A stretch of 64,000 bases of DNA from DSOI01 sp041394885 (lineage in GTDB: Bacteria > Acidobacteriota > Terriglobia > Bryobacterales > Bryobacteraceae): contig JAWKHI010000003.1 of the NCBI GenBank assembly GCA_041394885.1, positions 276,970 to 340,969 on the forward strand, in the 5' to 3' direction. Below are positions 1 through 8,676 of this stretch, piece after piece (position 1 is the stretch's first letter; the number at the start of each line of letters is the position of its first letter). Below the pieces are notes generated by a model. That model did not search any database and was not told the origin of the DNA. It saw nothing but the letters and a program-made list of their open reading frames with translations. Both the position numbers and the translations under genes were made by a program.

Positions 1-2825
1 GTGAACTTGCACTTTGTCGAGACTACAATGAGCCGGGTATCCGCCGCTGTGTGCAGCAGAACGGCGTCACCGTGCTCGGATCTCGATTCCGAGCTGAAGT
101 TCCGCGTTTCCGCGCCTCGTCAAGTCCCTTCCGTACCACCGTCACCAACGGGATCCTCGACTCAGATTCAGGCCACCGGATCGGCCACCGTCTCGATCAA
201 GGTACCGCGAGCAGCGGATCGCTGCCTGACCTGGCAGTCAGGCCCGGATTCCTCGCTTTCTCAGCCTTTGCCGGAGGAGCCAATCCGCAGGCCGTTCTCG
301 TGACGAACATCGGCGGGGGCGGCCATCGCCTGGACCGCGCCGACGATGCCGCATGGTTGAGCGTTTCGCCCGCCAGGGATCCACGCCCACACCGGCGTCA
401 CAGCACAGGTCAACGTCACGGGCCTCGGCGTCGGAACCTACGCGCGACGGTTTCGGTCTCCGGCGAAACGCGATCGGTTCGGTGACGTTGACCGTTTTGC
501 CACCGAACGATCTATCCACCACGCCCTCCTCGCTGGTGTTCACGGTCCCAACGGACCCTGCCGAGCCCGCGCCTCATCTCGATCGCCAATCTCGGCGTGG
601 GACCGATTCCTGGACCGCCGTCTCGAACCAACCATGGCTCACGGTGTCACAACCCTCGCAGCACTCCGTTCAATCTGGTCCTGAGTGTCGATCAAGCGGG
701 CCTGGCTCCGGGGACGCACACGGGGACGTCACCATCGCCTCCCAGGCGCGCTCTCCCCGACGTGGTCAACGTCTCGCTTACGGTCGAGCCTCCATCCGCG
801 CTGTCCGCAGCGCCAGCCGGGCTCTCGTTCCAGGTGACCGCTGGCGCGCCTGATCCGCCCGCCAAGCTGGTACAGATTCAGAATTCCGGCGGTGGCTTTG
901 TTCCGTGGACCGCGAGCACCACGGCCTCCTGGCTCAGCATCACGCCGAACTCCGGCTCTTCCGCCACGCTGAATGTGCCGAGCATCGCCGTGCGACCGCT
1001 CATCGCCGCCCTGCCGACCGGAACTCACAACGCGTCAGTCATCGTGGGAACCACGACGCCGGGAGTGATCGGGGCGCCTGTGACGATTCCGGTCACGGTC
1101 ACCGTGGATCCGGCCACTCCGCCGTCACTGAGCGTGAAGGCTGCCTCCATTTCGCAGTGGACCATCCTCGGTGGCGCCGATCCAGCGCCGGTGAGCCTCT
1201 CCGTCAACAATGCCGGGGGCGGCGGGCTACCTTGGTCGGCAACAGTGAGTCACCCGTGGATCGTGTTGTCGTCCGCCTCCGGAACGGCCCCATCGCTACC
1301 TTCGGTGCGATTGGTTACTGCGAGCTTACCGGTTGGAACGCACACCGGTTCGGTCACCTTCACCAGTCCCGGCGCACAGAATTCACCGGTTGTGATTCCA
1401 GTTTCGCTGATCGTCCACGCCTTCGGAACCAGTGGCCGCCAGTTCCATGCGTCGGCCGCAGGCAGCCCCTCGGGCGACGGATCGCTGGGCAACCCCTGGG
1501 ACCTTGCAACGGTGCTGGGCTTGAACAGCGGCGCTGGACCGGGCGACATTGTCTGGGTGCATGGAGGCACGCACCGAAGCCCGAACGGCTACTTCAATGT
1601 ACTGCTGGCGGGCAACGCGGCCAACCCGGTCATCGTACGCCAGTATCCTGGCGAACGGGCTACGATCGAGGGCGGCCTGTATTGCTATGGCGCATACGCG
1701 TGGTTCTGGGGACTGGAGGTTGTCAGCGCTCCCGGCGTCAACCGTGGAGAGTCGTTTGTGGGCCCCATGGAGTCACTCGCGCCCGGGCAGCGCTTCATCA
1801 ATATGGTGGTCCACGACAACAATAGTGGGATCAATCTATGGTCCGCCGCGGTTGACGCGGAAGCGTACGGCAATGTCATCTTCAACAACGGCTATCATGA
1901 CGGCAGTTCGCGCGGTCACGGCCACGGTATCTATACGCAGAACAGCACCGGACTCAAGACCATCCACGATAACATCGTGTTCAATACCTTCGGGTTCGGA
2001 CTGCACGGCTATTCCACCGAAGCCGGCGCGGTGCGCAACTACGACGTCCGCCGGAACATCATATTCAACGCGGGCGTGCTCAATGCAAACCGGCCTCACT
2101 ACGACAATATGTTCTTCGGTTCGGGTTCGGTAATGGAAAACATACACGTCGAAAACAACTATACTTTCCACACGCCCGCTGCCAGCAACGGACAGAGCCG
2201 TCTGAATTGGGGAGGTCAGTCGCGCGACATTGTCGTCCGTGGCAACCACTGGATCGGCGGGCATCTTGCCGTCGGGGTACAGGATTGGGACGATGTCGAT
2301 TTCCGTAACAATATGACTTACACGGAGACCGGAACACAAGTCCTCATGACCACCTTGCCCACTCAGGATACGGGGCGTTACTTACTCGACTCGAACACCT
2401 ACTACGGCGCCGATATCTTCAGCTTCAATGGCGTCTCCTACCCGTTCAACACATGGAAGATTCTGACCGGGAAAGACGCCGTGAGCGCCCGCAATCCTTC
2501 GCGGCCCGTGGGCGTGCAGACGTTCGTGCTGCCGAACAAGTATGAACGCGGCCGGGCCAACATCGTCGTCTACAACTGGGATGGAGCGGCTTCGGCGGCC
2601 GTGGACTTCTCCACGTTCCTCGCGCCTGGCGCCACCTATGAGGTCCGCAACGCGCAAAACTTCTTTGGTGCGCCGGTTGCCCAGGGTGTGTACGCCGGCG
2701 GATCAGTGAGCTTACCGATGACGGGCCTCACGGCCGTGCCCGCGCAAGGGGCGAACGTGCCGAGCCAGCCGCTTCCCACCGGCCCCGAGTTCAACGTATT
2801 CGTGGTGTTGATGACCGGCCCTTGA
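1..2825 (+). CDS. Secreted BACON-repeat / right-handed beta-helix protein (5' end outside window, left end frameshifted)
   Basis: The clean frame runs to the stop at 2825. From about 240 to 1420 there are four repeats of a BACON-like Ig fold, with the recurring pattern W-L-x-[VI]-x-P/S followed by L-x-x-G-[TH]-[HY]-x-G (for example near 900-1050 and 1240-1360). From about 1430 to 2400 there is a parallel beta-helix region rich in N-N and N-x-[VI]-x-x-N turns, as in pectate-lyase-like and other polysaccharide-binding or lyase proteins; a beta-sandwich-like tail follows. The start and any signal peptide lie upstream of base 1. Before about 780 the coding signal hops between all three frames: a base is missing near 610, another change lies near 650, and further changes lie near 735 and 765, each restoring the BACON pattern. 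I therefore read one gene with sequence errors at the contig edge, though decay is possible. Probable role: extracellular glycan binding or cleavage; the substrate is unknown. Confidence 0.7.
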
Positions 2826-2831
2826 GCGGAT

Positions 2832-4280
2832 CTAGGAAAGCAATTTCGGCTCCACCCGGCCCGCGACGTCGGTCAACCGGAAGTCCCGTCCCATGTGCCG
2901 GAAGGTGAGCTTCTCATGGTTGAAGCCGAGCAGGGACAGCAGCGTCGCCTGCAGATCGTGCACATGCACCGGATTCTCCGTGATGTTCAGGCACAATTCG
3001 TCGGTTGAGCCATGCACGTACCCGCCGCGGAATCCCCCGCCTGCCACCCACATCGAGAATGCATTCGGATGATGATCGCGCCCCGCGTTGCTCGGGTCAC
3101 TCGGACGCCGCATCTCCACCATCGGCGTTCGCCCGAACTCTCCACCCCATACGATCGCCGTGTCTTCGAGTAACCCACGCTGTTTCAGATCCCGCACCAG
3201 CGCCGCGGTTGGCTTGTCGGAACGCCGGCACCGTTCGGGAAGCTGCTTGTTCAACTCGCTGTGATGGTCCCAGCTTGCATCCATCATCAGGACGAACCGC
3301 ACGCCACGCTCCACCAGACGCCGTGCCAGCAGGCAATTGGTGGCGAATTGCCGCTGTTCCTTATCCTTGCTGTTCACTCCGTACATTTCGAGAATCGACG
3401 CCGGCTCGTTGGAGAAATCGAGCAAATCCGGAGCCGACATCTGCATGCGGAAGGCGAGTTCGTACGAGGAAATCCGCGATGCGATCTCGTTATCGCCGGT
3501 GATATCGTGCCGATGCGCATTGAGCGCGCTCACCGCGTCGAGGGTTTGCCGCTGCTGCGCCGGCGATATCTCGGGCGGTGTGGACAAGTACAAAATCGGG
3601 TCGCCGGTGTTGCGGAATACCGTTCCCTGATAGTGGGAAGGCAGGAATCCGCTTCCGAAATTGCCGGAACCGCCGCTGGTTCCCCGTCCCGAAGTCAGCA
3701 CCACGAACCCAGGCAGGTTTTGCGACTCGCTCCCCAACCCATACATCGCCCAAGCGCCCATGCTCGGACGCCCGAACTGAATCGACCCGGTGAACAGCAG
3801 CAGTTGACCCGGATGGTGATTGAACGCGTCGGTGTGCATCGAACGGATCAGTGTGATGTCATCGGCGCACGCGCCCAACTCCGGCAGCAGTTCCGAAAGT
3901 TCCATACCGCACTCGCCGCGCTTGTGAAAATCGAACTGGGACGCCATCACCGCCGCCGACGGTTTGATGAACGCCAGTTTCATGTCCTTGGTCATCGACT
4001 CCGGAAGCGGCTGGCCGTGCCACTTCCGCAGGCCGGGCTTCGGGTCGAACAGTTCGTACTGGCTCGGCCCACCCTCCATGAACATGTAGATCACGTGCTT
4101 GGCCCGCGGCGCGAAATGCGGCAGCCGCGGCGCCAGCGGATTGGCTGTCAGCGCTCCGGCGGTGCTGGCCGCGGTGAGACCGTCGGCCGTGAGCAGGTCC
4201 GCCAGGGCGGCGACACCGATTCCGTTGGCGGCTTGCGCCAGAAAACGCCTGCGGTTCAGAGGAGCACGTTCGTTATTCAC
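2832..4280 (-). CDS. DUF1501 family exported protein (Tat substrate)
   Basis: 482 residues. The N-terminus contains R-R-R-F-L-A-Q, a twin-arginine signal, followed by an alanine-rich hydrophobic stretch. The body has DUF1501 hallmarks: H-V-I-Y-M-F-M-E-G-G-P-S-Q near residue 62, a D-x-K-P-G-L segment, and the C-terminal V-W-G-G-E-F-G-R-T-P plus D-H-H-P region. The fold belongs to the alkaline phosphatase/sulfatase superfamily, but the activity is not established. Its start overlaps the end of the upstream PSD1 gene by 8 bases, so the two are probably translationally coupled. This pairing is very common in Acidobacteria, Planctomycetes and Verrucomicrobia. It lies convergent to the beta-helix gene, with only 6 bases between stops. 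Confidence 0.9.
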   Translation of the reverse strand: MNNERAPLNRRRFLAQAANGIGVAALADLLTADGLTAASTAGALTANPLAPRLPHFAPRAKHVIYMFMEGGPSQYELFDPKPGLRKWHGQPLPESMTKDMKLAFIKPSAAVMASQFDFHKRGECGMELSELLPELGACADDITLIRSMHTDAFNHHPGQLLLFTGSIQFGRPSMGAWAMYGLGSESQNLPGFVVLTSGRGTSGGSGNFGSGFLPSHYQGTVFRNTGDPILYLSTPPEISPAQQRQTLDAVSALNAHRHDITGDNEIASRISSYELAFRMQMSAPDLLDFSNEPASILEMYGVNSKDKEQRQFATNCLLARRLVERGVRFVLMMDASWDHHSELNKQLPERCRRSDKPTAALVRDLKQRGLLEDTAIVWGGEFGRTPMVEMRRPSDPSNAGRDHHPNAFSMWVAGGGFRGGYVHGSTDELCLNITENPVHVHDLQATLLSLLGFNHEKLTFRHMGRDFRLTDVAGRVEPKLLS

Positions 4281-6756
4281 GGGTTAGAAACTCGTCCAGG
4301 TTCAGAAGCGCGCGGGCGACACCGGTCCAGGCCGTTCGCCCGGTGGCGGATCCTTCGCCTTGCCAGGCATCGAGCGTCTTCGCCATTACCTGTTTCTCAA
4401 AGTCGTCGGGAGCGCGCCCCAGCGCGAGAGTGAACGCCAAGCCGATCCTTGAATCGAAATCGGATCCGCCTTCGCGCAACACACGCGCAGCCAGCGCCTC
4501 CGCCGCTTCCAGAAACACCGGATCGTTCAGAAGATTCAACGCCTGAAGCGGCGTATTCGACCGTTGCCGCCGCGACGCCGCGACGTTGGAATCCGGGGCG
4601 TCGAAGTTCATCAACTGGGGATAGGGTGACGTCCGTTGGAAGTGAATATAGAGACCCCGCCGGTACTTGTCGGGCGCCGGACTGTCGAGCCAGCGGTCCG
4701 TGTCCCAGCGGTACGTCAGATCGGTTACTCCAGCCGGCTGCGGCGGAAACACGCTGTGCCCGCCCACCTTTGCATATAGAAGCCCCGCGGCCTGTAGTGC
4801 GGAATCGCGTACGGCCTCGGCCGGCAACCGCAGCCGGCTCTGACGGGCCAACAGCGAATTGTCCGGGTCCTTTTCGCTCAGCTCCGGCCGCGCCGTCGAG
4901 CGCTGGCGGTAGGTGGCAGACATCACGATCGCCTTATGCATCCGCTTGATCTTCCATCCGCCCGCGACGAAGTCCGCCGCCAGCCAGTCGAGCAGTTCGG
5001 GATGCGTCGGCGCCTCGCCCTGGAGCCCGAAGTCCTCGGACGTGCGCACCAGCCCGCGGCCGAAGAACTCCTGCCACATTCGATTCACCGCCACGCGCGC
5101 CGTCAGCGGATTGTCTGGCGAGGTGATCCACCGCGCCAGATCCAGCCGGGTCGCGCGCCCCCGCGGATTGAAATTGGCGAGCGCCGCAGGAGGCGCCGGC
5201 GTCACCTCGATTCCACGGCGTTCCCAGTCCCCGCGCACATGCAGGTAGCTTGGTCCCGGATCGGGCTTGTCGTAGATGGCTGGACTCTGGCTGAGTTGCG
5301 GGTACGATTCCTTCAACGCGCGAAGCTTCTTCTTCAGGTCCTTGAACTTCAACTCGTTCCAGCGTTCCTTGGTCACCACGAAGTGGTACCAGTCGATGAA
5401 ATAGTCAGTCAGGATTTCCTGCTGTTTGAAATCACGCTTCGCGGGGTCAATCCAAAGATACCGGTGGCCGCCGTCGCTCATCTGGAATAGGACGTCATAA
5501 GTGATATCCCAATCGGTCCACTTACCCACGTTCTTGGCGGCGAGCCGGAGCTTGTCTTCCCAGGGCGGCATCAACTCCGTCACGTGGTACTCGTCGAGCA
5601 GCGCCCGCCGCTTCGCCATGTACTCCTCGTGCCTGGCTCGGTACGGATCCAATTCTCCCGCAAGCGGAGCGTCGATGTAATGTTCCTCCACGCTGTCGAA
5701 GAACGCGTACATCGAGTAGTAATCCTTCTGCGTCAGCGGGTCGTATTTGTGGTCATGGCATTGCGCGCATCCGAGCGTCAGTCCGAGCCAAACCGTGCTC
5801 ACCGTGTTCACCCGATCCACGGTTTCCTCGAAAAACGTCTGCTCCAGCTTCACGCCGCCTTCCCGGTTTCGCAGTGTATTGCGATGGAAGCCGGTAGCCA
5901 CCTTCTGCTCCACTGTGGCATTGGGAAGCAAGTCGCCCGCGATCTGCCAGGTGGTGAACCGGTCAAATGGCATATCCGCGTTCAGCGCCTCGATCACCCA
6001 CTGACGCCAGCGCCAGGCATGAGGGCGCGGCAGGTCTTTCTCGTACCCGTCGGAATCCGCATAGCGCGCCAGATCCAGCCATTGCCGCGCCCAGCGCTCG
6101 CCGTAGTGCGGCGATTCGAGCAGCTGATCCACAACCCGTTCGTAAGCATCGGGCTTCGTGTCCGCCACGAACGCGGCTATCGCTTGCGGCGTGGGTGGCA
6201 AACCCGTCAGATCCAGCGTCACACGCCGGAGGAGCGTCGCCTTGGATGCTCCCGGAGACGGCTGGATGGACTCGCGCTCGAGCCGCGCCAGGACAAAAGC
6301 GTCGATCGGATTACGGACCCAGCCCGCCTCGTTCACATCCGGGATCTTCGGTTGCCGCACCGGCGCGAAAGACCAGACGCTGCGTCTGGCCTTGCCGGAC
6401 GCGACGAGGGCGCGCTTCGGCCATTCCGCCCCCGCGTCGATCCACGCCTTTAACGACGCTACTTCCGCGCTGCTCAGCTTCGATCCGGCCGGCGGCATCC
6501 GGAACCCCGGCTTCTCGCTCGTCACTCGCTCGATGAGGCGGCTGCCTGCCGCGTTGCCAGCCTCGATGGCCGCGCCCGAATAGCCACCCTTCAGCGCCGC
6601 GTCACGATCGTCCAGCCGCAGCCCGTTCATCTGTTGGGCAGCGCCATGGCACGCGAAGCATTTCTTATGAAAAATGGGCTCCACGTCGCGCGCAAAATCC
6701 ACCGTCTCCGCGCGGAGGGCCATCGCGGCGAGAATAACGATCACAAGCCGGGACAC
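4273..6756 (-). CDS. PSD1 / DUF1549-DUF1553 cytochrome c family protein
   Basis: 827 residues with a GTG start. A short signal peptide (V-I-V-I-L-A-A-M-A-L-R-A) is followed by a planctomycete-type cytochrome c domain with the heme motif C-F-A-C-H near residue 33. DUF1549 follows (W-x-R-N-P-I-D-A-F-V-L-A-R-L near 147, later C-A-Q-C-H near 333) and then DUF1553 in the C-terminal third (N-R-M-W-Q-E-F-F-G-R-G and L-L-D-W-L-A). Two C-x-x-C-H motifs therefore exist. The GTG shares its first base with the TAG stop of the upstream rhodanese gene (TAGTG), and the 3' end overlaps the DUF1501 start. Function is not biochemically defined; family members are exported and usually paired with DUF1501, probably in polymer or sulfated-glycan turnover. 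Confidence 0.9.
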   Translation of the reverse strand: MSRLVIVILAAMALRAETVDFARDVEPIFHKKCFACHGAAQQMNGLRLDDRDAALKGGYSGAAIEAGNAAGSRLIERVTSEKPGFRMPPAGSKLSSAEVASLKAWIDAGAEWPKRALVASGKARRSVWSFAPVRQPKIPDVNEAGWVRNPIDAFVLARLERESIQPSPGASKATLLRRVTLDLTGLPPTPQAIAAFVADTKPDAYERVVDQLLESPHYGERWARQWLDLARYADSDGYEKDLPRPHAWRWRQWVIEALNADMPFDRFTTWQIAGDLLPNATVEQKVATGFHRNTLRNREGGVKLEQTFFEETVDRVNTVSTVWLGLTLGCAQCHDHKYDPLTQKDYYSMYAFFDSVEEHYIDAPLAGELDPYRARHEEYMAKRRALLDEYHVTELMPPWEDKLRLAAKNVGKWTDWDITYDVLFQMSDGGHRYLWIDPAKRDFKQQEILTDYFIDWYHFVVTKERWNELKFKDLKKKLRALKESYPQLSQSPAIYDKPDPGPSYLHVRGDWERRGIEVTPAPPAALANFNPRGRATRLDLARWITSPDNPLTARVAVNRMWQEFFGRGLVRTSEDFGLQGEAPTHPELLDWLAADFVAGGWKIKRMHKAIVMSATYRQRSTARPELSEKDPDNSLLARQSRLRLPAEAVRDSALQAAGLLYAKVGGHSVFPPQPAGVTDLTYRWDTDRWLDSPAPDKYRRGLYIHFQRTSPYPQLMNFDAPDSNVAASRRQRSNTPLQALNLLNDPVFLEAAEALAARVLREGGSDFDSRIGLAFTLALGRAPDDFEKQVMAKTLDAWQGEGSATGRTAWTGVARALLNLDEFLTRE

Positions 6757-7190
6757 TAGTTTTTCGGCTTCTCCTCTTCCTTTTCCTTTTCACCCGCCTC
6801 CGGGTAGATCAACTCGTAGCCCTTTTCCTTCCACTCAGCCAAGCCACACGAACCCACGGTCTTATATCCCGCTTTGTCGAGCATGGCTGCCGCACGGGCA
6901 GCCCGTCCACCGCGGTTTCAGAGCGTGACGACGACCGCTTCTTTCGGTATCTCTCCGATTCGTTTTTCCAGTTGGGAAAGGGGGATGTTCACGTATCCCT
7001 TGATCGTGCCCAGGTCCTTCAGTTCCTTTGGTTCCCGGACATCGAGGTAGAACAGCTTCCTTCCCGATTCGAGCAGCTTCTTCAGATCGTCGGCAGTCAA
7101 TTGTTTCGACTGCCCCGATTCACTTTGCGCACCAGAAAGCCACGTGGCGCCGGCTGCGCTGGCGCAGAGTTTGAGGAAAAGCCTTCGCAT
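6756..7190 (-). CDS. Exported rhodanese-like protein, probable selenoprotein (Sec91, in-frame UGA)
   Basis: Read conventionally, the gene stops after 90 codons at a TGA (6918-6920). Reading through gives 144 residues ending at TAG 6756-6758. The N-terminus is a signal peptide (M-R-R-L-F-L-K-L-C-A-S-A-A-G). The rhodanese fold follows: Y-L-D-V-R-E near 48-53, I-x-G-Y-V-N-I-P-L near 63-71, V-V-V-T-L just before the TGA, and N-R-G-G-R-A-A-R-A-A after it. The family active-site loop is C-x-x-G-x-R, and the TGA occupies exactly the Cys codon (U-N-R-G-G-R). The rest of the fold (M-L-D-K-A-G-Y, then A-E-W-K-E-K-G-Y) lies downstream. The read-through frame ends by sharing a base with the GTG of the PSD1 gene, which supports translation past the UGA. 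A SECIS-like hairpin lies 14 bases behind it. Sulfurtransferase chemistry in the cell envelope is inferred. Alternatives: a nonsense mutation or a miscalled TGC/TGT. Confidence 0.75.
6885..6903 (-). promoter_or_regulatory. SECIS-like hairpin inside the rhodanese coding sequence
   Basis: On the minus strand, starting 15 bases after the UGA, there is a perfect 7-bp stem (GGCTGCC / GGCAGCC) with a 5-base loop CGTGC. Bacterial SECIS elements sit in the coding sequence directly behind the UGA; as I recall the consensus, the apical loop begins roughly 16-37 bases downstream and has a G in its first two positions. Here the loop begins 22 bases downstream and its second base is G. The stem is made of Ala/Arg codons, so chance formation in GC-rich DNA is possible. 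Confidence 0.6.
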
Positions 7191-7326
7191 GCCTCCAGTA
7201 TATGGCTATCGGAGGACGCATCGCCGCCGGCTTCTGGCTCGCTAGTACGGCCCTCTGCCCGGCGACGATGTAACGATTGCACGCGGTCAGAGGAGATCGG
7301 AGAGACCGCGGGTTAGAATCAGTATT

Positions 7327-8676
7327 GTGACGAAGAGATTGCTCGGGCTTTTGTTGCTCGCCGCCTGCGGACACGTTTTCGCCCAGAACATACGTATCCG
7401 GACCACCATGGGCGACATTGACGTCACCCTGCTTCCGGATTCAGCGCCCCTAACGGTCCAGAACTTTCTCAACTATGCGAACAAGGGCGCGTACAACAAC
7501 TCCTTCTTCCACCGGTCCGTATCGAACTTCGTCGTACAGGGAGGCGGGTTCAAATGGGCCGACGGTACCTCGATGCCCATTCCCGAGGATCCCCCAGTCA
7601 AGAACGAGTACCGGTTGTCCAACGTCCGCGGGACTCTCGCCATGGCCAAGCTGGGCACCGGGCCCGACACAGCCACCAATCAGTGGTTCTTCAACCTCGG
7701 GGACAATTCTGCGAACCTGAACAACCAGAACGGCGGTTTTACCGTGTTCGCGCGGGTTGCCAACAATGCCAGCCTCGCCATCATGGATCGCCTCGCGCGG
7801 GTCCCCACCTACGATCTGGGGTCGCCGTTCGATCAAATCCCACTCGATGGCTACACTGCCGGAAGCACGGTCGCCGAGAGCAATCTGCTCCGTGTTCTCT
7901 CGATCACCACTCTCGAGTCGCCCTCCATCTCGCTCAACGGCGTCCAGACGGCATCTGCATTCGGCGGCTTCTCCTACGGTTCCCCCGGTTCCTACATCGA
8001 AATCTATGGCGGCAATCTCTCTGGCGGCGAATCGCGCGCATGGGCCGACACCGATTTTCGAAATGGCGGCGCGCCGCGGACGCTCGAAGGTGTCAGCGTC
8101 ACCGTGAACGGCGTACCGGGGTACGTGGCCTTCATCAGCCCCGGGCAGGTGAATGTGCAGATTCCCGAGGGCGTTCCCACGGGCGGGCCGGTGACCGTCG
8201 CTGTGCTTTATCGCGGAACCACCAGTGAACGGGTCCAGTTTGAGATCCGCGAGTTCGCACCGGGCCTGCTTGCGCCCGCTTCCTTCAAGGCCGGTGAGCG
8301 CCAATACGTGGCCGCGGTGCATGCCAACGGATCCTTCGCCGCCAACGGCCAGTTCGCCAACCTCCCTGCCGCTCCCGCGGCTCCCGGCGAAACACTCGTT
8401 TTCTACGGCACCGGGTTCGGACCCGTTGCTCCGATCACCATCCCCGTGGCCGGACAGGTTGCCACCGGCGCCACCCGGATCCGCGCCCCGGTCGAGTTCC
8501 GCATTGGCGACGCAGTCGCCGAAGTCAGCTATGCCGGATTCGTACCGGGCCTCGTCGGTGTCTACCAGTTCAATGTGAAAGTTCCTGACGCCACGCCCAC
8601 GGGCGACGCTCCGGTTCGGGTTACCGTCGGTGGCCAAGCCTCCGAGCAGACTCTAGTGTTGCCGGTGCAGCGCTGA
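7327..8676 (+). CDS. Secreted cyclophilin-type peptidyl-prolyl isomerase with Solibacter C-terminal domain
   Basis: 449 residues, GTG start, signal peptide with L-L-G-L-L-L-L-A-A-C-G before A-Q-N. Residues about 22-195 form a cyclophilin domain: T-T-M-G-D-I-D-V-T-L near the start, the active-site F-F-H-R-S and V-V-Q-G-G-G, then L-A-M-A-K and N-Q-W-F-F-N-L. The core catalytic Arg, Phe and Gln positions look present. Residues about 215-449 match the domain known as TIGR03437 (Solibacter uncharacterised C-terminal domain), with Y-G-S-P-G-S-Y-I-E-I-Y-G-x-N-L, I-S-P-G-Q-V-N-V-Q-I-P and F-Y-G-T-G-F-G repeats. The fusion suggests a periplasmic or surface folding catalyst anchored by an adhesion-like module; the partner is unknown. 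The last 24 bases overlap the convergent monoheme gene. Confidence 0.88.
   Translation: MTKRLLGLLLLAACGHVFAQNIRIRTTMGDIDVTLLPDSAPLTVQNFLNYANKGAYNNSFFHRSVSNFVVQGGGFKWADGTSMPIPEDPPVKNEYRLSNVRGTLAMAKLGTGPDTATNQWFFNLGDNSANLNNQNGGFTVFARVANNASLAIMDRLARVPTYDLGSPFDQIPLDGYTAGSTVAESNLLRVLSITTLESPSISLNGVQTASAFGGFSYGSPGSYIEIYGGNLSGGESRAWADTDFRNGGAPRTLEGVSVTVNGVPGYVAFISPGQVNVQIPEGVPTGGPVTVAVLYRGTTSERVQFEIREFAPGLLAPASFKAGERQYVAAVHANGSFAANGQFANLPAAPAAPGETLVFYGTGFGPVAPITIPVAGQVATGATRIRAPVEFRIGDAVAEVSYAGFVPGLVGVYQFNVKVPDATPTGDAPVRVTVGGQASEQTLVLPVQR

Noticed and set aside
6918..7190. A 90-residue truncated rhodanese as the complete product
   Set aside because: It would stop one codon before the active-site loop, and the open frame beyond the TGA completes the fold and overlaps the next gene.
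7450..8637. Long open frame on the minus strand (395 codons) opposite the cyclophilin gene
   Set aside because: Low-complexity G/R/E-rich product without any family pattern, while the plus strand encodes two recognisable domains. It is a shadow of high GC.
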